A DNA stretch of 64,000 nt from Robertmurraya_A mangrovi (GCF_034427655.1 NZ_JAXOFX010000004.1:186001-250000), one strand, 5' to 3'; shown: positions 1 to 7,499, numbered from the stretch's first letter. The notes: generated from the letters alone by a model not told the origin. A program made the numbers and translations.

Positions 1-285
1 TTACAAGATATCATCGCGATTCTAGGTATGGATGAGCTTACTGATGAAGATAAGCTTGTTGTACATCGTGCGCGTCGTATCCAATTCTTCTTATCTCAAA
101 ACTTCCACGTTGCTGAACAGTTTACTGGTCAGGCAGGTTCATATGTACCTGTTAAAGAAACGGTTAAAGGATTTAAAGAGATTCTTGAAGGTAAATATGA
201 CCATCTTCCAGAAGATGCATTCCGTCTTGTAGGTAAGATCGAAGACGTTATTGAGAGTGCAAAAAGTATGGGTGTAGAGGTCTAA
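1..285 (+). CDS. atpD: ATP synthase F1 subunit beta, 3' end (partial)
   Basis: This is the C-terminal 94 residues of the catalytic beta subunit of F1Fo ATP synthase, open to the left edge of the window. The reading frame is open from base 1. The segment DIIAILGMDELTDEDK followed by VHRARRIQFFLSQNFHVAE is the conserved C-terminal helical domain of AtpD, and the end KSMGVEV is typical of Bacillus. The nucleotide-binding motifs lie outside the window. atpC follows after 22 bp with its own ribosome site, so the two belong to one operon. Identification is very secure. Confidence 0.97.
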   Translation, partial: LQDIIAILGMDELTDEDKLVVHRARRIQFFLSQNFHVAEQFTGQAGSYVPVKETVKGFKEILEGKYDHLPEDAFRLVGKIEDVIESAKSMGVEV

Positions 286-307
286 TCTCGGACCAGGAGG
301 GTAAAAA

Positions 308-712
308 ATGAAGACGATTCAAGTCAGTGTTGTTACTCCCGACGGCCCGGTGTATGAATCAGATGTGGAAATGGTGAGTTTGAAGGCTCAAAGTGGTGAG
401 CTAGGAGTTCTACCTGGTCACATTCCAATGGTTGCACCTTTACAAATTGGTGCCGTCCGTTTAAAAAACGGCGGTAATACAAAGTATGTAGCTGTTAGCG
501 GCGGATTTGTAGAAGTACGTCCTGATAAAGTTTCAATTTTAGCTCAATCTGCTGAGGTGTCTGATAGCATCGACGTAGAACGTGCAATGCGTGCAAAAGA
601 GCGTGCAGAGCAACGTTTACGTGAACAGCAGAAAGAAAATGTTGATTTCAGACGTGCGGAAATGGCCCTTCAACGTGCAGTTAACCGTATTACTGTAGCT
701 GGAAACAAATAA
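308..712 (+). CDS. atpC: ATP synthase F1 subunit epsilon
   Basis: The 134-aa epsilon subunit is the central-stalk component that couples rotation and inhibits ATP hydrolysis. The N-terminal beta-sandwich (about residues 1-85) carries TPDGPVYESDVEMVSLKAQ and GELGVLPGHIPMVAPL, and the C-terminal helical hairpin (about 90-134) is rich in Arg, Glu and Gln. The start ATG follows an AGGAGGG ribosome site at 295-301. It is the last gene of the atp operon and is followed by a clear hairpin-plus-T terminator at 730-769. Length is normal for the family. Confidence 0.97.
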   Translation: MKTIQVSVVTPDGPVYESDVEMVSLKAQSGELGVLPGHIPMVAPLQIGAVRLKNGGNTKYVAVSGGFVEVRPDKVSILAQSAEVSDSIDVERAMRAKERAEQRLREQQKENVDFRRAEMALQRAVNRITVAGNK

Positions 713-729
713 TACTTTTAAATTTCAAG

Positions 730-769
730 CACCCTTCGGTTTATTTAAGTAAGCCGGGGGGTGTTTTTT
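730..769 (+). terminator. Rho-independent terminator of the atp operon
   Basis: CACCCTTCGG at 730-739 pairs with CCGGGGGGTG at 754-763 (ten pairs, two of them G-T), followed by a run of T. It lies 18 bp after the atpC stop codon. Confidence 0.85.
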
Positions 770-828
770 GTTTTGTTGTGTTTTGGTAGGGTGTTTAGTG
801 GGCTGGAAATATCGTGAGAAGGATTTTC

Positions 829-940
829 TTGCGAAAATTTTAATTATTTTGCGTTTTTTGGATTATTTTTGCGAAAATTTATTTATTCTTGCGAAAGTCT
901 GGGGAATTTTGCGAAAGTGGTACACTTTTTTGCGAATGAC
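829..940. repeat. Six-copy, 20-bp-period TTGCGAAA array
   Basis: The pentamer TTGCG occurs at 829, 849, 869, 889, 909 and 930, giving spacings of 20, 20, 20, 20 and 21 bp. Four copies extend to TTGCGAAA, and the spacers are T/A-rich. The array lies between the atp terminator and a folded region upstream of nuo. It has no convincing coding content: a computed 87-codon frame across it lacks a ribosome site and is Phe/Leu-rich. A similar array with a different motif lies at 20967-21078. Confidence 0.8.
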
Positions 941-1110
941 GTTTTTTGTCGGATTCTTTAATAAAAAATTTAATAAAAATGTCGATTTGTTGACAATTCT
1001 CACTGACAGGGTGTGGGTGGTTTTTGTTTAATGGTAGTTGGAGTGTGGTTTTGTTGATAGTTTTGATTTATGGAGAGGAGTAGACTTGGAGCTTTTTATT
1101 AGTCTCTTTC

Positions 1111-1264
1111 GGTTCTTCGAACCTCTTTGCTAGGCACGTCATCTTCCGCTAACGCTCCAGATCACGTGCAGACAAACATGCTTTCTGAATCTAGTATCTG
1201 CAGCAGTTCGCTCTTGCGTCATCTCCGATGTGTCTCAAGGAAGCATCTCTTGGAGATCACGCAA
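1111..1264. other. Structured intergenic segment with hairpins
   Basis: GGTTC at 1111-1115 and GAACC at 1119-1123 form a small hairpin. TTGCGTCATCTCC at 1214-1226 pairs with GGAGATCACGCAA at 1252-1264 with a single C-C mismatch. This segment adjoins the nested inverted repeat at 1281-1483 and may belong to the same element. No gene is supported here. Confidence 0.55.
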
Positions 1265-1280
1265 ACGCTCAGGGGTGGGT

Positions 1281-1483
1281 TATGTGTCGATAAGTTAGAT
1301 GGTGCAATGGAATTTCTCTCGCCGGTGCTTCGCACCTACGCTTCAGTTCCGCTTTGCTCCACTGAAGCTAGCAAAACTGGCCTTTTCGCCACTTACCGGA
1401 GAACTCGCTCTCCGGACGTTCTGAAAAGGCCAGTTTTGCAGCGAGAGAAATTCCAATAATAGTCTGAGGTTTATCGACACATA
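1281..1483. repeat. 203-bp nested inverted-repeat element upstream of nuoA
   Basis: Perfect nested arms are visible. TATGTGTCGATAA (1281-1293) matches the complement of 1471-1483. The 15-mer 1308-1322 (TGGAATTTCTCTCGC) matches 1441-1455. The 17-mer 1371-1387 (GCAAAACTGGCCTTTTC) matches 1423-1439. Inside them are three further hairpins: 1324-1328/1332-1336, 1340-1347/1361-1368 and 1396-1402/1409-1415. Together they would fold into a branched cruciform or RNA. It resembles a non-autonomous palindromic repeat; I see no second copy in this window. Confidence 0.85.
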
Positions 1484-1502
1484 TTTGTAACAGTGATATA
1501 AT
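1474..1502 (+). promoter_or_regulatory. Probable SigA promoter of the nuo operon
   Basis: A -35 box TCGACA (1474-1479) is separated by 17 bp from a perfect -10 box TATAAT (1497-1502), which is preceded by an extended TGN. The nuoA start lies 60 bp downstream. The -35 box falls inside the right outer arm of the nested inverted repeat. This is motif reading only, with no transcript data. Confidence 0.65.
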
Positions 1503-1561
1503 GTATTCGGTTACAACTTTAGAAAAGTTTTGAAAATTTTACGACATTGGAGGGGATGGAC

Positions 1562-1936
1562 ATGGAACTTTTGAACTTATATCAGAATAACTATCTGATT
1601 GTTGTTGTGTTCCTATGTCTAGGGGTATTGTTACCTGTGGTGGCGCTTTTTTTAGGAAAGCTCTTACGTCCTTATAAGCCTTATGATTCTAAGTACACCA
1701 CATACGAAAGCGGAATTGAGCCATTCCATGATTCAAGGGTGCAGTTCAATGTCCGCTATTATATTTTTGCCCTTATGTTTGTTATTTTTGACGTAGAGAC
1801 TGTGTTTTTATATCCATGGGCAGTTGCTTACGAAAAGCTTGGAATTTTTGCATTGATTGAAATGTTAATTTTTGTAGTCATGCTACTGATTGGACTCATC
1901 TATGCATGGAAGAAGAAGGTGTTAAAATGGATTTAA
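1562..1936 (+). CDS. nuoA: NADH-quinone oxidoreductase subunit A
   Basis: The 124-aa membrane subunit of complex I has three transmembrane segments and the family's conserved loop, including KYTTYESGIEPFHDSRVQFNVRYY followed by the acidic helix FVIFDVETVFLYPWA. I chose ATG 1562 because GGAGGGG at 1549-1555 sits 6 bp upstream; the in-frame TTG 1547 and ATG 1556 lie in or against that site. It is the first gene of the operon and overlaps nuoB by 10 bp, which suggests translational coupling. Its role is quinone-site and membrane-arm assembly. Confidence 0.96.
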   Translation: MELLNLYQNNYLIVVVFLCLGVLLPVVALFLGKLLRPYKPYDSKYTTYESGIEPFHDSRVQFNVRYYIFALMFVIFDVETVFLYPWAVAYEKLGIFALIEMLIFVVMLLIGLIYAWKKKVLKWI

Positions 1937-2439
1937 AGTTAGACAACATCTCTCCAGAAGAATTAGAAGAACTAAAACGAAATGTATTTTTAACAACTTT
2001 AGAGCAAGTGAAGGCATGGGCTCGTAGTAATTCATTATGGCCAATGACGTTCGGGCTTGCTTGTTGTGCGATTGAGATGATGGGTGTAGGTTCTTCTCAC
2101 TACGATTTAGACCGTTTCGGTTCTTTCTTCCGTACGTCACCTCGTCAATCGGATGTAATGATTGTTTCAGGAACAGTAACGAAGAAAATGGCTCCAATTG
2201 TTCGCAGATTATATGATCAAATGCCTGAACCGAAGTGGGTTATTGCCATGGGTTCATGTGCTACAGCTGGTGGGCCTTATGTTAAGTCTTATGCAGTTGT
2301 AAAAGGAGTCGACCAAATCGTACCTGTAGATGTTTACATTCCTGGATGCCCTCCTAATCCGGCTGCTTTAATTTATGGAATCAATAAATTAAAGGAAAAA
2401 ATCCGCTATGAGGCTAAGACTGGGAAGAAGGTGATCTAA
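1927..2439 (+). CDS. nuoB: NADH-quinone oxidoreductase subunit B
   Basis: The 170-aa peripheral-arm subunit binds iron-sulfur cluster N2, the last electron carrier before quinone. The cluster ligands are visible as the adjacent cysteines in FGLACCAIEMM, the cysteine in GSCATAGG and the one in PGCPPNPAALIYG. The start ATG 1927 lies inside the end of nuoA, with GAAGAAGGTG upstream as ribosome site. It is followed after 3 bp by nuoC. Length and motifs are normal. Confidence 0.97.
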   Translation: MDLKLDNISPEELEELKRNVFLTTLEQVKAWARSNSLWPMTFGLACCAIEMMGVGSSHYDLDRFGSFFRTSPRQSDVMIVSGTVTKKMAPIVRRLYDQMPEPKWVIAMGSCATAGGPYVKSYAVVKGVDQIVPVDVYIPGCPPNPAALIYGINKLKEKIRYEAKTGKKVI

Positions 2440-2442
2440 TCC

Positions 2443-3927
2443 ATGAGCGGGGAAAAAGATCTAGAACAATTAAAGAAAGAAGCAGCTGCAAAGGCAAAAG
2501 CAGCAGCGTTAGCCAAATTAAAAGCAAAAGAGCAAGCTGAATCATCAGCCGAAACTCCAGAAGTTCCAGCAGCCGAGGAAGAAAGCTTAGACTTAGCTAA
2601 ACAAAAGGCAGCAGCGGCAGCGAAAGCGAAAGCAGCAGCATTAGCCAAATTAAAAGCAAAAGAACAAGCTGAGTCATCAGCCGAAACTCCAGAAGCTCCA
2701 GCAGCCGAGGGAGAAAGCTTAGATTTAGCAAAACAAAAGGCAGCAGCCGCAGCGAAAGCAAAAGCAGCAGCATTAGCCAAGTTAAAAGCAAAAGAGCAAG
2801 CTGAGTCATCAACAGAAACTCCAGAAGCCCCAGCAGCCGAGGAAGAAAGCTTAGATTTAGCAAAACAAAAGGCAGCGGCAGCAGCAAAGGCGAAAGCAGC
2901 AGCGTTAGCCAAATTAAAAGCAAAAGAGCAAGCTGAGTCACCGGCCGAAACTCCAGAAGCTCCAGCAGCCGAGGAAGAAAGCCTAGACTTAGCAAAACAA
3001 AAAGCAGCGGCGGCAGCAAAGGCAAAAGCAGCAGCAGCGGCGAAAGCAAAAGCGGCAGCTCTAGCAAAACAAGCTGGTGGAGAAAGTGCAACATCAGATG
3101 ACGGTGCTGACGAAAAAGCAAAAGCCATCGCAGCAGCAAAAGCAAAGGCTGCAGCAGCCGCAAAAGCAAAAGCAGCAGCTCTAGCGAAACAAGCTGGCGG
3201 AGAAAGTGCAACATCAGATGCCGGCGACGATGAAAAAGCAAAAGCCATCGCAGCAGCGAAGGCAAAAGCTGCAGCAGCAGCAAAAGCTAAATTAGCTGCT
3301 CAAGGGAAAGAAACTGGCGGAGCAGGTGATGACGAAAAGGCGAAAGCTATCGCAGCAGCAAAGGCAAAAGCAGCAGCGGCAGCAGCAGCAAAAGCCAAGG
3401 CAGCTGGAAGTGCTGGAGAGTCTGCACCTGTAGAAGAGAAAAAGCCTTCTGTTAACCAACCGTACCTTGATAAGTATGTAAAAGTCATTGAAGAGCATCT
3501 CGGTAAAGAGGTTTTAGCAGACTTCTATATTAATAATCTTTCAAAAGATGTTCCGACATTAGTAGCAAAACCGGATACGTACTACCGAGTAGCTGAATTC
3601 TTAAAATATAATGAGCAATTAGGTTTTGATTATTTATCAGAACTTCATGGTGGAGATTTTGAGACACACATGGAAGTATATGCTCATTTATACTCATATA
3701 AAAATCGACAATCGGTTGCTTTAAAAGTGAAGATTGATCGTGATGAACCAACAATTGATTCATTGCAACCGCTTTGGCCAGGAGCAGATTGGCCTGAGTG
3801 TGAAGCTTACGATTTGTTAGGAATTAAGTTCAAAGGTCATCCTAACCTATACCGTATCATGCTTGGTGAAGAATGGGTTGGTCATCCTCTACGCAAAGAT
3901 TATGAACCATATGATGTGGAGGTGTAA
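2443..3927 (+). CDS. nuoC: NADH-quinone oxidoreductase subunit C with Ala/Lys-rich repeat extension
   Basis: The real 30-kDa-subunit domain is confined to about residues 340-494. It contains KNRQSVALKVKIDR and PLWPGADWPECEAYDLLGI, then GHPLRKDYEPYD, the family signature. It forms the quinone-facing peripheral arm with NuoD. Residues 10-330 are a low-complexity extension of AKAKAAA blocks. Residues 49-180 hold three near-identical 44-aa units (132 bp each at 2587, 2719 and 2851), preceded by a partial unit. A second repeat type (AKQAGGESATSD) follows. The extension is predicted to be helical and basic-acidic alternating. Similar AK-rich NuoC tails are, to my knowledge, found in other Bacillus, but their function is unknown. 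Confidence 0.95.
   Translation: MSGEKDLEQLKKEAAAKAKAAALAKLKAKEQAESSAETPEVPAAEEESLDLAKQKAAAAAKAKAAALAKLKAKEQAESSAETPEAPAAEGESLDLAKQKAAAAAKAKAAALAKLKAKEQAESSTETPEAPAAEEESLDLAKQKAAAAAKAKAAALAKLKAKEQAESPAETPEAPAAEEESLDLAKQKAAAAAKAKAAAAAKAKAAALAKQAGGESATSDDGADEKAKAIAAAKAKAAAAAKAKAAALAKQAGGESATSDAGDDEKAKAIAAAKAKAAAAAKAKLAAQGKETGGAGDDEKAKAIAAAKAKAAAAAAAKAKAAGSAGESAPVEEKKPSVNQPYLDKYVKVIEEHLGKEVLADFYINNLSKDVPTLVAKPDTYYRVAEFLKYNEQLGFDYLSELHGGDFETHMEVYAHLYSYKNRQSVALKVKIDRDEPTIDSLQPLWPGADWPECEAYDLLGIKFKGHPNLYRIMLGEEWVGHPLRKDYEPYDVEV
2587..2982 (+). repeat. Three tandem 132-bp coding repeats in nuoC
   Basis: Units begin at 2587, 2719 and 2851, each starting with codons for LDLAKQK and ending with AAEGES or AAEEES. 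They differ by only a few substitutions at protein level (SAETP, STETP, PAETP). A partial fourth unit precedes them from about 2470, and the head of a fifth follows at 2983. The near identity implies recent duplication or ongoing homogenisation, so copy number may vary between strains. Confidence 0.9.
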
Positions 3928-3930
3928 CCT

Positions 3931-5031
3931 ATGTTAAGAACGGAAGAAATGTTGTTAAACGTAGGTCCTCAGCATCCGAGTACACACGGAGTTTTCCGTC
4001 TAGTATTAAAAATTGACGGGGAAATAATTAAAGAAGCGAAGCCTGTAATTGGTTATCTTCACCGTGGTACGGAGAAGCTTGCAGAAAACCTACAGTATAC
4101 ACAAATCATCCCTTACACGGACCGTATGGACTACTTAGCAGCGATGACAAACAACTACATCCTTTGTCATGCTGTTGAAACGATGATGGACCTTGAAATC
4201 CCTGAGCGAGCGGAGTACCTTCGTGTTTTAGCGATGGAACTTGGTCGTGTAGCTAGTCACTTAGTGTGGTGGGGTACATATTTACTTGATATCGGGGCTG
4301 TCAGTCCATTCCTTTACGCGTTCCGTGAACGTGAAATGATTATTAACATGTTAAATGAGCTTTCAGGTGCACGTTTAACTTTCAACTACATGCGTGTAGG
4401 TGGAGTAAAATGGGATGCTCCAGAAGGCTGGATTGAAAAAGTAAGAGAATTTGTTCCTTATATGCGTGAACAGCTAAAAGGCTACCATGACCTTGTTACG
4501 GGAAATGAAATCTTTATGAACCGTGTAAAAGGGGTAGGGAAGTACACAAAAGAAGAGGCACTAGCTTATTCTTTAAGTGGTGCAAACCTGCGCTGTACAG
4601 GTGTGAAATGTGATCTTCGTAAAGACGAGCCTTACTCTATTTATGACCGTTTTGATTTTAATGTCGCGGTTCAAGAGGGTGGGGATGCTTGGGCACGTTA
4701 CCATGTTCGTATGACTGAAATTGAAGAGTCACTGAAAATCATCGAGCAAGCGGTGGAACAAATCCCTGCTGAAGGTGAAATTTTAGCGAAAGTACCAAAA
4801 ATCATTAAAGCTCCAAAAGGAGAAGCATACGTAAGAATTGAATCTCCTCGTGGAGAAATAGGTTGCTATATTGCGAGTGACGGGAAGAAAGAACCGTACC
4901 GCCTAAAATTCAGAAGACCTTCTTTCTACAACTTGCAAATACTTCCTAAGCTGTTAGAAGGCGAAAACATTGCAAACTTGATTGCAATTTTAGGGGCAAT
5001 TGATATTGTTCTTGGGGAGGTAGACGGTTAA
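3931..5031 (+). CDS. nuoD: NADH-quinone oxidoreductase subunit D
   Basis: The 366-aa 49-kDa subunit forms the quinone-binding pocket together with NuoB. It begins with NVGPQHPSTHGVFRLVLK and carries GYLHRGTEKLAE, the region homologous to the Ni-Fe hydrogenase large subunit without its metal ligands, and ends with AILGAIDIVLGEVDG. The start ATG 3931 follows GGAGGTG at the very end of nuoC. The stop codon shares one base with the nuoH start at 5031. Length is the usual one for separate (non-fused) NuoD. Confidence 0.97.
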   Translation: MLRTEEMLLNVGPQHPSTHGVFRLVLKIDGEIIKEAKPVIGYLHRGTEKLAENLQYTQIIPYTDRMDYLAAMTNNYILCHAVETMMDLEIPERAEYLRVLAMELGRVASHLVWWGTYLLDIGAVSPFLYAFREREMIINMLNELSGARLTFNYMRVGGVKWDAPEGWIEKVREFVPYMREQLKGYHDLVTGNEIFMNRVKGVGKYTKEEALAYSLSGANLRCTGVKCDLRKDEPYSIYDRFDFNVAVQEGGDAWARYHVRMTEIEESLKIIEQAVEQIPAEGEILAKVPKIIKAPKGEAYVRIESPRGEIGCYIASDGKKEPYRLKFRRPSFYNLQILPKLLEGENIANLIAILGAIDIVLGEVDG

Positions 5032-6041
5032 TGGTAGAGGATTTATTACACTCCAGTCCAGGGCTATTAAACTTCGGAATCTTCTTTTTACTTGCAACTG
5101 TTTTACTTTTGGTCGTACTAGGTTTCGTTACATACGGAATTCTAGCAGAACGTAAAGTAATGGGTTTCATGCAGCTTCGTCAAGGTCCTAACCAAGTAGG
5201 GGGACCATGGGGACTTCTGCAAACAGTGGCGGACGTTTTAAAGCTTTTATTAAAAGAAGATACGATACCAAAATTAGCTGATCGACCGCTATTTATCCTA
5301 GCTCCAGTTATTGCGTTCGCACCAGCATTCATGGTTCTTGCGACGATTCCTTTTACCGATAAATTTCAGTTTGCTGATATCGGTGTAGGGCTACTTTATT
5401 ACATCGCCATTTCTGGTATCACCACGATTGGTGTTGTAACAGGTGGTTGGGCATCAAACAACAAATATGCCCTTCTTGGTGGTATGCGTGCAGCAGCACA
5501 GATGATTTCATATGAAGTGCCTTTAGTCATGTCTGTACTAGGTGTTGTTCTATTAACAGGCAGCTTAAACTTAAACGATATCGTATCAGCTCAACAAAAT
5601 GGCTGGTACATTATCCTACAACCAATTGGTTTTATCGTGTTTATGATTGCATCAATTGCAGAGTTAAACCGTGTACCGTTTGACTTACCAGAAGCGGAGT
5701 CAGAGCTAGTAGCAGGTTTCCATGTTGAGTATTCTGGATTCCGTTGGGCTTTCTTCATGCTTGCTGAGTATGTGTATTTCTTTGCAATGGCAGCATTAAC
5801 AACCGTTTTATTCTTAGGTGGTTGGTTACCTCCTATTGGATTCTTAGACTTTATTCCAGGAGCCGTTTGGTTTGCTCTGAAATTTAGTGTTGTAATCTTC
5901 TTCTTAATTTGGATACGTGTAACATTACCACGTATGCGTGCAGACCAGTTAATGGAATTCGGCTGGAAAGTTCTTTTACCAGTCGCATTAGCTAATATCT
6001 TCTTAACAGCAATCATTAAGGAATTATTGAAGCTGTTCTAA
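5031..6041 (+). CDS. nuoH: NADH-quinone oxidoreductase subunit H
   Basis: The 336-aa integral membrane subunit has about eight transmembrane segments and links the quinone site with the proton-pumping arm. Visible signatures are RKVMGFMQLRQGPNQVG, the LLQTVADVLKLLLKED loop and LPEAESELVAGFHVEYSGF with its conserved acidic residues. Its start ATG overlaps the nuoD stop by one base. The gap to nuoI (77 bp) contains two competing hairpins, described separately. Confidence 0.97.
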   Translation: MVEDLLHSSPGLLNFGIFFLLATVLLLVVLGFVTYGILAERKVMGFMQLRQGPNQVGGPWGLLQTVADVLKLLLKEDTIPKLADRPLFILAPVIAFAPAFMVLATIPFTDKFQFADIGVGLLYYIAISGITTIGVVTGGWASNNKYALLGGMRAAAQMISYEVPLVMSVLGVVLLTGSLNLNDIVSAQQNGWYIILQPIGFIVFMIASIAELNRVPFDLPEAESELVAGFHVEYSGFRWAFFMLAEYVYFFAMAALTTVLFLGGWLPPIGFLDFIPGAVWFALKFSVVIFFLIWIRVTLPRMRADQLMEFGWKVLLPVALANIFLTAIIKELLKLF

Positions 6042-6049
6042 TGAATGAA

Positions 6050-6100
6050 AATCCTCACCAATAAGTGAGGTTATGAATACGAATAAAGCTCACTTTTTAT
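6050..6100 (+). promoter_or_regulatory. Competing hairpins between nuoH and nuoI
   Basis: AATCCTCAC (6050-6058) can pair with GTGAGGTT (6065-6072). The same GTGAG (6065-6069) can instead pair with CTCAC at 6090-6094, which is followed by TTTTTAT. The two pairings exclude each other, and the second is terminator-like. An intra-operon attenuator or processing site is possible but unproved. Confidence 0.4.
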
Positions 6101-6118
6101 ATTAAGGGGTGAAAAAAC

Positions 6119-6538
6119 ATGCTTGGATTTACAAAAGGTTTGGCGTATACCCTAAAAAACTTAACTAGAAAAAAAGTTACTTATGATTATCCGAATGAGC
6201 CGCTTCCACTACCGGATCGTTTTAGAGGAATACAAAAATTTTATCCTGAAAAATGTATTGTTTGTAATCAATGTGCGACGATCTGTCCAACGGATTGCAT
6301 TCAATTAACGGGAAAAAAACATCCTGACCCAACGAAAAAGGGAAAAATCATTGACACGTATGATATTAACTTTGAAATCTGTATCCTATGTGATCTTTGT
6401 ACGGAAGTTTGTCCAACAGAAGCAATCGTAATGACAAATAATTTTGAGCTGGCAGAGTACAGTCGTGATGAATTATTTAAGAACCTTGAGTGGTTAGATG
6501 AGAATGATGAGAATGTACGGAAGGTGAATAAAGCATGA
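6119..6538 (+). CDS. nuoI: NADH-quinone oxidoreductase subunit I
   Basis: The 139-aa ferredoxin-like subunit carries two [4Fe-4S] clusters (N6a and N6b) that feed electrons to NuoB. Both ligand motifs are intact: CIVCNQCATICP and CILCDLCTEVCP. The start ATG follows AAGGGG. The stop codon overlaps the nuoJ start in ATGA. In an enzyme without NuoEFG this subunit is the likely electron entry point, an inference from the missing genes. Confidence 0.97.
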   Translation: MLGFTKGLAYTLKNLTRKKVTYDYPNEPLPLPDRFRGIQKFYPEKCIVCNQCATICPTDCIQLTGKKHPDPTKKGKIIDTYDINFEICILCDLCTEVCPTEAIVMTNNFELAEYSRDELFKNLEWLDENDENVRKVNKA

Positions 6539-7068
6539 CGTTTTCTGGAGAGTTATTAGCGTTCATGTCCCTAGCATTAGTTGCGGTAATCGGGGGCGTG
6601 CTATTATTAAATCTTTCCAAAGTCGTGCATATGGTAGTTGCTCTAGTATTTACATTCTTGAGTATAGCTGGTTTATATGTAATGCTTTCTGCTGAGTTTA
6701 TCGCAGCCGTACAAGTGTTAATTTACTCCGGTGCTATTACCATAATCATGCTCTTTGGAATCATGTTAACCCGTCATGATGACACTAGTGAACCTGAAGA
6801 AGGAAAGTGGAGAAAACTATTTCTCTTTTTAGGAGTACTAGGTTTTGCTTTTGCAGTTTATATTGGAATTTATAATTTAGAAATTAAGTCTGCACAAAAT
6901 GTAGTACCAAGTACATTACATGAAAACAACACAGAACAAATTGGTATCGCACTATTCTCTGAATTTGTAATTCCATTTGAGCTAACGTCAGTATTACTTT
7001 TAGTTGCACTGATTGGTTCAATTATTCTAGCGAAAAAAGATGATGAAGAGGAGGCGAATAAGGAATGA
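6535..7068 (+). CDS. nuoJ: NADH-quinone oxidoreductase subunit J
   Basis: The 177-aa membrane subunit has about five transmembrane helices. The segment AAVQVLIYSGAITIIMLFGIMLT is the pi-bulge helix region characteristic of NuoJ. ATGA overlaps at both ends (with nuoI at 6535 and nuoK at 7065) indicate tight translational coupling. Its C-terminal tail is charged (KKDDEEEANKE). Confidence 0.95.
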   Translation: MTFSGELLAFMSLALVAVIGGVLLLNLSKVVHMVVALVFTFLSIAGLYVMLSAEFIAAVQVLIYSGAITIIMLFGIMLTRHDDTSEPEEGKWRKLFLFLGVLGFAFAVYIGIYNLEIKSAQNVVPSTLHENNTEQIGIALFSEFVIPFELTSVLLLVALIGSIILAKKDDEEEANKE

Positions 7069-7379
7069 GTTCAGTTCCAATTTCAGCCTATCTCACATTG
7101 GCGCTCATCCTATTTTGTATCGGATTATATGGTGCATTAACGAAAAGAAATACGGTTATTGTCCTTATCTCAATTGAGTTAATGTTAAATGCGGTAAATA
7201 TCAATCTAGTTGCTTTTAGTAAACATGGGATTAACCCTGGAATTACAGGTCAAGTTTTTGCTCTGTTTGCTATCGCAGTAGCTGCTGCTGAAGCGGCTGT
7301 TGGTTTAGCGATTTTGATTGCGATTTATAGAAACCGTAAATCTGTAAATATTGATGAAATGAATACGTTGAAACACTAG
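7065..7379 (+). CDS. nuoK: NADH-quinone oxidoreductase subunit K
   Basis: The 104-aa subunit has three transmembrane helices and is related to MrpC. The conserved segment IELMLNAVNINLVAF carries the membrane Glu of the proton path, and ALFAIAVAAAEAAVGLAILIAIYR carries the second. It overlaps nuoJ by 4 bp. A 120-bp gap with three successive hairpins separates it from nuoL. Confidence 0.96.
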   Translation: MSSVPISAYLTLALILFCIGLYGALTKRNTVIVLISIELMLNAVNINLVAFSKHGINPGITGQVFALFAIAVAAAEAAVGLAILIAIYRNRKSVNIDEMNTLKH

Positions 7380-7389
7380 AATAGAAAAA

Positions 7390-7480
7390 GGTATTTTCGG
7401 AAAACCTTATGACCCGCTCGTGCAGTGGGCCTCAATCAAACGCGTAAAACATTTGACTACTTAATTTAAAGTACGCGTTC
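7390..7480 (+). other. Three consecutive hairpins between nuoK and nuoL
   Basis: AAGGT/ACCTT, CCCGCT/AGTGGG and AACGCGT/ACGCGTT occur one after another between the nuoK stop and the nuoL ribosome site (AAAGGGG, 7484-7490). No T-run follows any of them, so they look more like RNA-stabilising or processing structures than terminators. Confidence 0.4.
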
Positions 7481-7499
7481 TAAAAAGGGGATTGTGATA

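Noticed and set aside
768..1031. 87-codon frame across the TTGCGAAA array
   Set aside because: No ribosome site, Phe/Leu-rich translation imposed by the T-rich repeat.
1127..1459. 110-codon frame inside the nested inverted repeat
   Set aside because: Sequence is explained by palindromic arms. No ribosome site, and translation is Ser/Arg/Leu-rich.
2436..3488. Ala-, Phe- and Leu-rich frames on the minus strand under nuoC
   Set aside because: Mirror images of the AK-rich repeats in nuoC.
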